Source of the DNA: Pampus argenteus
Taxonomy: Eukaryota; Chordata; Actinopteri; Scombriformes; Stromateidae
NCBI GenBank assembly: GCA_036937835.1
Contig: CM072863.1
Location: 12,884,001-12,948,000 of the forward strand
Direction: 5' to 3'
Length of the DNA: 64,000 nucleotides
The position numbers and the translations under genes were made by a program. Positions 1-12,100 of this stretch are shown here, in pieces (position 1 is the stretch's first letter; every line of letters begins with the position of its first letter). The notes beneath the pieces are model-generated. The model was not told where the DNA came from and made no database searches. It saw only the letters and a list, made by a program, of their open reading frames with translations.

Positions 1-70
1 TTTATGCCTTGTGTCATGTGTTGATGTTTATTTAGTGTTGCTTGCAGAAGTTTGAAACTTGGGTTCTCAC

Positions 71-196
71 ATTTACAATGCTTGCCATCCTCTGCCAGTT
101 CGTAATCCGGCTTGCAGCGACAACGGAAATGAGCGGCAGACTGCTGCACACAGTAGTGTTCACATCCTCCATTGCTGATGGCACACGAGTGGACAG
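71..196 (-). CDS. megf6: megf6 coding exon 7: EGF-like repeat 4
   Basis: This phase 1-1 exon of 126 nt encodes AVHSCAISNGGCEHYCVQQ, SAAHFRCRCKPD and YELAEDGKHCK. It has six cysteines and lacks the acidic DxxEC, matching the MEGF6 repeat that begins INSCALGNGGC in mammals. The donor is gtgaga at about 70 and the acceptor is atttag at 197-202. The gene continues leftwards outside the window. Confidence 0.87.
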
Positions 197-3100
197 CTAA
201 ATGACAAAAAGAATCAAATTGAGTAACATGACGAAAGAACAGACGCACTGGGACAAAGAAGAGATGTCATCACAGAGAATGAGAAAACCCAGCTTGTTTG
301 TAGAATCTGTTTCCATCAATCCGAAACTGCAGTTTTATATTACGCTTTCTGAATTTAATCTGATGGCAGTGTCACATCCACAGGAATCTTTCTCAACATA
401 ATTGACTGCTCGACATTCCTACAAGACATTCAGAGAATACCCCAGAAATTTGCTATGCTCTAAGCCATAAGAGATCTATCATCACAAAAGGGCCAAAAAT
501 CACAAATTTGAAAGGCAGGTCCTCTGTGGTGGACAGCACTTGCCGATGAGGTTGGGGACAGATCCAGCTCAATTATCTTCCCTGTCTGTGTTTCCCCTCT
601 TCATAGCAACATATGGAGCCTCAGGAGCCTCAATCTTTTCAGTGAAAACAACAGGTAGAGGCCGACCAGTCCACTGTTCTCAAAGATGATTTATTTTTTC
701 ATTCTTGAAGGTTGGAGTCAAGATCCATCCATCACAAGTACACGTCAAACCACAAAGTGCGTTCCAACCCAAATATTATGCAGGCACACGCTAAGTGTGT
801 GGGATACATGTGACCTCTGCTGGCAGATCAAGAGCTGGATAAGACAAGACGAGCTGAGACTGAATTGATTTGAGAACATCTGCTCTTCTTTTTTCTCCCA
901 TGACTCTGTGCTGATTGGTATATGTTCTCCTTCATTGCGTTCATTCACATGCTGTCTGGTGCATACATGCATTGCAAACAAAAAACATCCTTTTATGCAT
1001 GCACTATACTGTATAAAGTGCTAAATTTATTTGTAAGAATAGACTAATTTAGCATTATTTTCTGCAGGGCTTCTGCAGAGTTTTAAGACAACTTTAGACA
1101 GATATGTAGCCTCACACACAGATAAACTTTTTCACCTGGGATTCAGTCCACATGTGCACTGTGATTATTAGTGCAATCAGTCATTTCTTCATGCAGTACA
1201 GTACACTACACCACACTACAGTATCTGCTTTATAAGACAATGAAACAACCTTGCTTTATGAAGCCAAGAAACCTGTGAAGATTTCTACTCTATATGTCAG
1301 ACAGTGACAGGCTTATACTCTTTTCTCTAAAAACCAAAAGCTAATGTATGTAGTGCAGAGGTCAGGAGTGACGATAACAATTGGATTCCTAACTAAACAG
1401 AGCACAGATTCCAAAGATACGTGTGTGTTTTATTGTAATTACTCACAGAATGTATAGATTTCAGATTGTGTTTTCTTTTTAATTCCCTCATTACAGGCTT
1501 CAACTCAAACCCAAAATGTGTTTCTTGGATAGAGAGTGAAAGTTCATTTTTGATCTTGGAAACAGCCATTGATAAAATAATCTCACTACGAGGTCCATTT
1601 TAAGCTAAAAAAAAAGTCGGACTTCTTGTCCATGTTGACTTAAAAGTTGGGATTGAAAGTTTCCTATGAGGAATGTCTAAACCCAGACAGCAGGGTCCCC
1701 AGAAAAAGACTTAATAACCTCTTAACCTTATGAGCCGTAGGCTATTTTCAGGGTAATTTCACTACCTTTACTTTTAAGCTCTTATCTTGGTCGTTATAAG
1801 GGCTAACCATACATACTGTATCTTGTTTTTCTTCCATATTTTGATATGATAACCAAGGAAAAAAAAAGATTGCTTCTTGCTTGTTTTTACATGTATTTCA
1901 CCATAAAATGCTGGAAGTCGAGCTATCTTTTCATAAGTATGTAGTCTGGAATCTGGCAGAACCATGATGGTGAGAAACTCTAAGACTCAGACTTACAACA
2001 CTTTGTTGCACAGAGAAACAAGTAGCATTACTGGAAAGGGTCAGTTCTGCTGTTTGATTTGATAAGCGCTACGTTAAACATTGAGGACTTTGTGACTTAT
2101 TCAACCAAGAAAACAGGTGTGTGAAAATGGATGAAGAAATTAGTAAAGTAAATGTTACTTTACGATAACATAACATGAACACACTGACTTGCGTAATTAT
2201 AAAGTTGTTTCGCTCTTTCTTGTGATTTATGTGGATCCACAGTTTTTGACCCAACAAAGGTAAATTCTCTGGTCACAGTATTATTTCAGAGTGGAGACAA
2301 TTTTTTCCCACTTGCACAACAAAAGCACTGCCACAAAGTTACTTACCGAGGCAGGTGCGGCCGTCCACATGCATACGAGACCCTGGGTGGCATTCACAGT
2401 AGTAGGATCCCCTGGTGTTAATACATCTGTGCTGGCAGCCTCCATTATGGACTTGGCATTCATCAATATCTGCAGAGAAGGAGGGAAATAAGAGAAAGAC
2501 AGAAGCCGGGAGAAGGACTGAGAGACGGGAGAAAAATGAGTGTAATTTGACTAAATCCACTCATTATGAGAAAAAAAAAAGGTCACGAGAATAAAACCCA
2601 GAGTAGCTGCCGAGCTGCAAGAGACATTTAATGCAGGCTTTAGCATATAGATGCACTCCGAGAAGAAATGAGATGATGAATAAGAAGGGAAAGTATTAGT
2701 TAAGTGCATTGCAGCTCAAGCAAACAAATCCCCCATGTGGTAACAACTACTGAACATTTAAAAGCAAATTTAAATTCCTTTGCTTCTTGTCAAAATCCCT
2801 TGGGTACAACACGCATATGGAAACTTAATTCAGATGATGCAAAACATACACATTCCTCTAAGCCAAACGTGAACATTATAAACAAATACAAGGAGAAACT
2901 AATGGTGAAGAAACATGACCGCTTCACTGTGTGACCAGATTTCAACTGAAAACAAGCAGTGTCCCTAAACACTTCTCATTTTAGGGGTCAAAGACTAATA
3001 CATTGTTTTCCACAGCAGACCCCCCTGTGAGATCTGAGCTGATTTATGAAGCCCTGCTCTGTTTGGACTACTGCTAGCAGTCCGTCTACCGCCAGCAGCA

Positions 3101-6100
3101 TCAGCAAAGTTAGGACATGAAGTCACACCCAGCTTACTTCCAGGCCAGTGACAAGTTACCTGTTTGCTTTTTGCACTAACGTTACTAAAATCATCACAAA
3201 GGAGTTACTGGAAATGTTGCTGACTGCAAGTGATGTGACACATTAAAAAGGTGAAAGTGAGATGCTTGGCTGGTTTGTATCTATAAAAAACGGCCAACAC
3301 ATCATAAAATGCTATTAGTCGGTGCCAGGTTAAATGCATGGTTAAAAAATGTGCTGTTCAGTACAGTCCTCACTCCAGGCTGCTATTTTCTGCAAGAAAC
3401 TATTCCAAGAATTCAGAGGAGTCCCTGTGAATAGGAGCTGGTTTTTATAAGCTATTGAGGGATAACTTGCACAAAAATAAATATTACTCTAACTTAATTG
3501 TACTTATTCTTTTATTTTGTGTTGTTTAGTACATGATTGTCTAACTGTAGACCACACATTTTTGGCTCCAGGCACAATGCATACAACAGTTCGCTAAAAA
3601 CAAATTCCATGGATGATTTGTTAACATTCAAACTCTTCTATAAGCTCTGTTTTAGTGGGGTAATATCTGAGGTAATACCTGGCTCTTCAGTTGCTAAATG
3701 CTTCAGTTGCTTTAACTTAAGCGCTGTGCTCCTCTAGGGAGCGTAGGCCATAGACAAATAGTCCTCCACATCATGCAGTTGTTGGCAGTTCCTTCGAGAT
3801 CTCCCCAGTTGAGCCCATTCCCAGACATTTTTGGACTCTCCAGCTGTTCCTGAGACAACCTATTCCTCTTATTCATTTGGGGTTCCATTTCCGGGCTTGT
3901 TGGGTGATGTTTGTGGCTGGTTTGAGCTCTATGTTCAACAGGTACTCGATAACTTTGTCTGTTTTGTGGCGGGCAGCTGCCTGCTATGTCTGTAAACCAT
4001 GATGATGAAAATGGTGAGAGTGAACCAAAATTTTAAAACTGTGAACCCTGTAAGTGACCCCTGTCACATTACACATAGTCATTTGATTCATTGCTAATAT
4101 AAAATATTGATTATAGCAGCTATAAGCTAGTATTTTTTTTAGGCATTGGAGAAACAAATATGAATTGTTGGTCTCTGTAACAGACACCACACAGCTGGTC
4201 ATGCTGGATGGGATGGAGACAGTGTTGTAGCTGGACAGGAGCGCCTTAGCCTCATTGCGCATATATATTACACAACACCACATCACTATCTTCATGTTCC
4301 TGCAGTATCCAGAAGTACAGGCAACCAGTATGTGACCTATGATTTACATGTAAATTACATCTTTACAAGACTCACAACCCCTCTCTCTGAGGCTAGACTA
4401 CATGCTAGAGGAAACATTGTGTTGTAAATTGTGAAATCTTAGGTTAATGTGATGCATGAAACACTGATTCTGCTCTGTACAATAAAAACAAAGATAGGAT
4501 TAGGATAAGTACAAAAATGCAGTGTAAGAGCATAAAGGGACTGAAATGTACTTGCTTAATATTTCCAGTAAAACCCGCTCAAGACAGCTGCATTACAGAA
4601 ATATCCTTGGGTTGAACCCATCTACTCCCAATAATATCCCACATCTTCAAATATAGTGTTTGAGGCAGAAATGAGCCTATAAACTTTCCTCTTCTTCGTC
4701 TCTCTGTTGCCAAACTTCAGCTTCACTTCATCCAGGGGAAGCTGGCAGGAGCCTTCCTTTCGTTTTTCCAGGCATGCTCCATGCCGTCCTTTGGTTTGGT
4801 TTTCATGAAATGGTTCCAGCGCTGTGGAGCTCTGTTGACTGAAGTGTGCAGTCACAGAATCCCCTGTAGCCTGGTTTCCATGTCCAGAACATAATCCCCC
4901 CAGAGCTCGGAGCCAAAGCCTCAGCAGCCGTTGGCTTTACAGAAGGCACATTAATTCTCCGCCCGCAGACACCTACAGCAGAGTGTCGTCTTCATGGAAA
5001 ACTATTTTGGTCAGTTTCCGATAGGTGATTTGTTGTTGATTGTGTGCAGAAGATAAATTGTTATTAACAGTTTTGACATTTCTCCAACAATGACATCTCC
5101 ATTATACAGTAGATCACAAGGATTATCAGAACTATGGTAATAATAAATATAAAACATGTTTTATCTTGCATTTATCCCTCAGTGCTACAGTGATACCAAG
5201 CATGAAAAGAATCTGTCATAATAATATTAATATAATCTGTTGAAAGCCCTGTTTGTGTTAGCACTACAAAGAGTCTCTCATGATTCATAGTTTGATTCAT
5301 AGTTCATGCTTTCATGTGCACTAATCTCTGTTGATAAAGGCAAGCCTCCCTTGCTCTGATCAGAGACAAAGTTATCTGCAGTGCCAGACTGAGCAGACAC
5401 ATATCAGCAGGACTGATTAACCTGTCACCATCTGGCTGTGGAGAGGCACAAACAAATATTGCTTCATCTGCATTTTGGCTATGAAATCATCACTTACCTG
5501 CCGCCATGTAACCCGGGTTGTAGCCATGGTATCCATGGAAACAGTGCGGCCTATAGCAAAACCTTCTGTAGTAACTTGGTGGGTAGTTTGCACCCTGTGT
5601 CAGAGATGCCATTGTCTCAATAAACGCCAAGAGAAAAATCCACCATCGTGATGACAAAACCATGGTTAGAGTGTCACCTCTCACAGAGGAAAAATATTCA
5701 AAGAATTTAACTTCATAAAATGTTTTAAAAAATCTACTATTAAAAATGATCATAAGATTATTTTTGGTACGTTCAATATGAAAAATTATAACACTTGACC
5801 AGTTCCACAGTAAAGAATCCTGGTTTGATGGTAACTACTTCTTATTCAGTCTGCCTCCTGATTTTTCTCTCCCTCTCTCACTTTCACCCTCCCTTAAAGC
5901 TAAATGTCCATCACATGAAAGATCCTCCTCTCTCTCCTCTTCCCTCCCCAGTTTTACCCCTCACCCTCAGCTGAAAGTCGCTCTCACACCAAACGTACAT
6001 CCAATATTGAATAGACTGAATACTTTTGCTTTGTAGCAACTGTGAATTATTTCTTTCCGACAATGACTTATTTCACTTTTCACTACTTGACATATTTATT

Positions 6101-9100
6101 GTCTCTTCAAAGAATTGTATGTGATAAAATGTAAGATTCATCAGGATATATTACTCAGGTGTATGAGAATAAAGAAAGTGAATAAACTGAAGGATGTTCT
6201 GTATATATTTTTCTTCTTTTGATATTGACATGTATTTAAAAAAAAAAAAGGAACGCCAAATTTGATAGGTGCCAGAAGTCAAATTCAGTATTTATAATCC
6301 AAACATCTGAGAAAGGAATGAGCCTTTACAGTGAAATCTTCTCTTCAGGATCGAAGAACTGTGCTCTCTTACTCTCATCTGTTGCCAACATATAGGTACA
6401 AACACAGCAGCAGCAGGACCATGATAGCACTTTATAGTGCTTATAAAGAGCCATGGTCATGGTCAACATCACTCCTGGATTTGAGCAGAAACTTGCCATA
6501 GAGACCACTGCAAGATACAATGACTGTAAGCTTTTCTTCTTGTTCATGCAACCTCAAAGCCTCTGTAACATACACCTGTATGGTTATTACATCAGGCCAC
6601 AAGAATCTGAGAAGTATTCAGATTCTTGTGAAAACCAGCAGAAACTGATACAGATTGCTTATGTGACACGACACGTCAACATTCACAACTCCGTGCATAT
6701 AAAATGCATATTTGTGCAGACATGGCACATTAAATCATGTGGACAATGATGCCAGCCAGGTGAAGTGAACCTGCCCTCTCGAGCATGAAAGACAGATGAT
6801 AGGCTTAAAGCCATAATTGTAAAATAATGCCAGATAATCAAAGTAAAAAGTAAAATAATACAGGAGAGAACCTAGCAACAGAGAGATTTTTTTCTTAAAA
6901 ATCTTCACAGGAACTCTCCTGCTCTCAGAGATAACAAGAGCAGCTAATACCTGTTGATTTTGCAAGATGTTACTCGCACACAGTAACTACCTACACTCAC
7001 GATTAATTCAGCTGACAAGCACTGGCAGACCATTACTCTCACCTTCATGGTTGTATTGGTCTGAGCTGTAAAGTTTATTTGACATGACAGCTAAAATGTT
7101 GACACTGTTGCACTGCACTGCAGGTACTGGCATAGCAGCAGTTACTGACGGCTGCTTATTTAAAACAAAAAAAGTGCATACATATATACATAAGTAAATA
7201 AAACAGAATTTGACCTGTATCTTAAATATAATTCTCAACATAGGGATTACTTTGTAATTTCATGATTTATTTTTATTTTTATTATTTTTTTTGTTTTAGT
7301 ATATTGCACTGAACAAAAGATGTATTTGTTCGTTTCTTGTATATTAACATCCTGCAGCAGATGTCTTTCATTGAGAAATTACAGCATGTTGCCAAGGGCA
7401 GGATTCCCCCAGAGTAATAATGTGGTTGTGTATGGTCCAACTTCCCAGAATCACTCAATCTTCACAGCTAACTGAATGGATGTTGTCTCTCATTCGGACT
7501 CATGCAGACTTTTCTCTGCGGTCCTTCCAGCTAGAGGCCGTTGTGCAGAAGCAAATGTGATCACTTTCTACAGATGTTCTCCTGGCAATTACAGACAATT
7601 AGAACATGCTGCTGATAGTTGTTTTCCTCCAATATACACCAATGTCAAAGAACAGAGAGCTGTGAAAGCAGCAGTGACAACACTTCCATCAACTGCTACA
7701 AACGTGAAGTGGATCAGATATTTACTGGTTCCTCCAGCAGACAGCCATACTGCAGAGCACTCCAGTGTCTCTCCTTTAGGCTTGGCTACTGCACAGAGGA
7801 ATCCTTATTCTGATTAAACCAGCCACTCACCGAAATTCCCTAATCAGAAACATCAAACTATGATGGAGCAAAAAGAAACCTCAAGGGAAAATGTTGGGAA
7901 GCTGGGCTTGATAGACTGGTAGCTGCAATTTATTCCACAGACAATCTGAGTCATAAAACAACAAGAGCCAAAATGATTTTATCATCTAAAAGTTTAAAAG
8001 ATCAACTCTTGTGGTTAACTTGATTTTTGATGATATAAACATGAGAAAATAAATACCAAAATAAAAGACCAAAACATTAAACGGTGTAGTGGGTACTGAG
8101 TAATGAAACAAACCCAAATGGTAGCTGGTGCTATTGAGTTTAGATTTTGATCTTTTGGTAATAAATAAAATAAGTATTGTACAAAAAAATGATCTATAAT
8201 GACACACAGAATCCATTCAGTTGCTGTTGTGGCATTTCCCTCGAAAACACAAATGCAAACCGCATTATGGTGCTAGGGGATCACACATCAAGTCATTAGG
8301 ACGCATTGTCTAGGAACATTGTCTGTACAGAATTTCATGGTAATACATCCAGTAGTTGGTGAGATATTTCAGTCTCAACCAAGGTGGTGGGTCAACCATG
8401 GCTGAAAACATTTAACATTTTCTCAGCTAGATAAGAAAGGCCGTATCGTATCATATAATATTTAAATTGTACAGAATGATCCCCTATGTCTGATATAGTA
8501 TGATACTGATATAGGGCAACATAAAATCCACCTCCTTAACCAAACTAATACATTAGAGGACTCACCTTGACAGGTCTTGCCATCATCATTTAGTTTCTGT
8601 CCAGGAGGACACCTGCAGTAGAAACTTCCAATGGTGTTACAGCAGAGAGCCTCACAGCCTCCATTGGTCTCCTCACATTCATTTACATCTGACGGAGAGA
8701 AACAAAGAAAAACAGTCATTTAAACCAACAACCAAGAAGAGAAATTATGAAGAACAAAAAATAATGTTTAAAAAGCAGTGGTTTGGTTAAAGCAGCATCA
8801 GTTTTTTTTTTTTTTAAACAAAGATTAAGAAAAAAAAAAGTATCTTCGTTTTTCATGTCTGTTCAAGTTTCAATTGTCCGTGAATAAATTTGGATATAAC
8901 TTTAGAAAGTGCGGAAAGTGCTCGAGTGCCTGGAAAAATGCAGTTCATGAGAATCATTACAGGAAACTGCACTGTTCCCATGTTTACACTTCTTTCCTTG
9001 TACAAACTTAAAGGAACAATAAAAAGGAAAAAAAATACATAATACATCCAAAAGAGAATCAATCTAAATCGAGTGATAAATTGAGTGGGACAGAAACAAA

Positions 9101-12100
9101 ATAGGCAGCCGTAACGTGTTCTCCCTGTAGCCTCCGTAACATGTTAACTTTCTCCAACATCAACCACGAGTAGCGTTTGTCAGTCAAGTAGAACCTTCAA
9201 AAATATTTCCACAAGAAGTTTTTCCATTTCATTTCCATCAGCTAAAAAAAACTACCAAAGCTGTCATCAACTAAATCAGATAAAATCTTTCCCTCCAGTT
9301 CCCAAACTACACATAATGACTCGGGTCAGATTCAGGTGCAGACAGTTCAGCATATACCATAATTTGAGCTGCAGAGCTTCTGTGTAATGAGAAGATATTA
9401 AAACTGAAAATAAAAAGGAATAATGTGTTACATGTTGTTCACTGTAACACATGCAGTTTCAGGACACAGATGCACACTAGCTGCAAGAGTAAATTTGGTT
9501 CATATGGGGGTTTGTCAGGAGAGATCATGCTCACAGTAGTTTTAGGCTTGATGACATTAGGCTGTTTGCAATGCCAGCAGAAGGAATCCTGGCCTGAATC
9601 CTGGAACCAATGGAGTAAATTAGGAGGGAGCATTCGCTTGGCACTAATCAGCTTCTAAACTTTCTCCATGTCCATAAAAAAAAAAGAGCGTTACAGAGGA
9701 AGAGTATGAATGCAAAGAACATAGCTTTATTGAACATTTTCCCCCTGCTAGCAAATTTTGGTACATTGCAATGCCAGCTTTTAGCCAGCCAATTAAACGA
9801 TTTCCCTCCACTTCACAACATCTGGAAATGTTCACACCAAAAATACTGAACTACTTCTATTGCCATGTGTATAAAAACTCATTCTATAGTCGCAAAAAAC
9901 AAACAGCAGACGATCGTAATATGACCTTTAACATAAAGAATACATGTTATTATAGTATGAGACATCATTGCAAATCAAGTGTATTTTACCAAGTTCACCA
10001 AGTTTAGAGAATCTATGTCCTGGAGTGAGAGAAATAAAGCGTTTTAGTACAGTTCTATAAACTTGGAAAAATAAGTAGGGCAGGTTTGAAGAAAATTTTA
10101 CAGAAACACCTACATTGATCCAAAGCAGACAAGAGGGTTGACAGAGCAGAAAATGACCTGTAGTCAAGGGCAGGATTAAAGACCCTGAGGCATCCTGCGC
10201 AAAGATCTTCCATTGTGTGTTTGTGTTGAACGTGTGTGTGAAGAAGTCTATCTCCCCCTCTTCCTCCTTGAGGGCACACACCTGTGTGGCAGCTTGAGCA
10301 GGGGTCTGCCCAGGGTCAGTGTCATGCTCATCACTCTCCATGTCTTTCTGCCCAATAAGTAAGCAGGAATGTTGAACTGCTATGGTTCAAGGATGAGAAA
10401 ACACACTGCAGCAGTAAAAACACTGGATTGATAAAGAAGCATGTTTTTTTATATAATAAAAACAGGAATTTCTCCATCTTTTCCATCAGTTAAGTGAGTC
10501 CAAAATCATGTTTAGAGGGCACAATAAACCGAGCCACAAGTTTTGTGTTTGTAATATGCAAATTAAACTTTTAGGATATTTGTATTCATGTTTTCTATTG
10601 CTTGATTTTGATATGATTGATTTTACTTTACTCAATAATTAATTCCATAGGTCTGCAAAAAAAACAAAAAACAAACAAACAAATATGATAGGACCAGATT
10701 ACTGTTAACACTAATTATTAATGGTTGCAACATGGAAATTTTACCTTTATTCAAACTCTGTGTTGTACTGCTGTCAACACAGCCATGAATTTCTCTGAAT
10801 GTTAAACTCAATGACCTCTTAAGGTGTGAGTACGTCTCAGGTTTGGAAAAGAGGCTCCACCCTCACTTGACTCCAGTGGGCAACTTTTTCTTTTTTTCAC
10901 TTTATGTCATCCTCACCGATCAGACATATTTAAGGGAGCGAAACAAGAGCTGCAGTCTCCTTAAAAAATGATAAATGTGTAAACATCAGTCCCTTCTTAT
11001 GAACATCAGATCACCAAGGTTTCTTCTCCCTGACCTGACAAAGTAGTGTGTCTGACCAATTTATGGCTCTAGTCAGGGTCAAAGGCCAAAGCTCAGGGTC
11101 GAATGCATGCAGAGGGAATCGCATGAGACCATTTCACTGTGTTGTGGATATTCAGATACATAATATATGTGGCACAAGAGTCCTCGTGGAAAGTGGTAAA
11201 CCAATGACAAGCTGTTTATTACCAACACATGTGCAGTCTGATGTAATCCAACACAACAGTGCTACATACACATTATGAAAAATGGGAGGGTGGGCTGCAA
11301 ATAATTATTATTTTCATTAATGTTTACTGGAATTTTTTTTTTTTTTTTGATGAATCAATGATTATTTTACTCTATAAAATGTGGAAAAATGCCCAGTTTT
11401 CAAACCCCAAGGAAGTTTTTCAGTTTGCTTGTTTTTAAAATTATTTAAAAACAAAAAACAAAACAAAATGGGGAAAAGAGCAGAAGCACTATTTCATACA
11501 TTCATATAATGTAAACATTGTTTGGGCCATCTAGCTAACTACATTGATCACAAAACAAGATGCCATCAGGTTATGTACGTATGAAGGTTGAGTTTCTGTA
11601 CATTGTTCTGGTAGGATAACAAAATCTCAACTACATCATTATGAGTGAGCGCCAAACCCCTCAGTGCTGTTATGTCTCCTTGTAAGGCAAATATAAAACA
11701 AAAACTCATCTGTAGCATGGGTAAAAACTTGGATTTCTCTGTTGTAGATACTCTGTTCCAAAGCAATCTGGAAAAGAATGAAAAATAAAAAAAAAGATTC
11801 ATGAAAACCTTCGATTGTGTCTCTGCAAGTTCAGCTGCAGCAAAGCTCTGGGTTTACATTCCACTGCTGTATTGTGTGACTTCCTGTGATAAGGACGACC
11901 GCCATTGCTCCCGGGAGGATGAGGCTAATGTCTTGGTTGACCATAAGAGGGTAAGACCGGGCCAACAAAAACCACCAGTACTCTGATATTATCTCAGGGG
12001 GTCATGAGCCGGAAAATTGCAGCATTCATCAAGGATCAGGAGGGGGAAGACGTGGATAGCCTAACCTTTTTCCTTTCGGGGCTCTGATCTAAAAGCCTGC

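Larger units (their letters stand above)
2470..8565 (-). other. megf6 intron 5
   Basis: 6.1 kb intron. It holds the candidate alternative first exon at 5498-5663, a pyrimidine-rich tract at about 5860-5965 on the plus strand, and a dispersed repeat at 8250-8400. The rest is AT-rich and unrecognised. Confidence 0.65.

Noticed and set aside
7476..7817. 113-residue plus-strand open frame
   Set aside because: No recognisable domain or signal, no splice context, and it lies antisense within a megf6 intron; probably chance.
9928..10280. Downstream part of the 137-residue minus-strand frame beyond the ankyrin-like segment
   Set aside because: Two overlapping frames are open over the same bases and neither shows a domain; only the short GQTPAQAA segment was kept as a tentative fragment.
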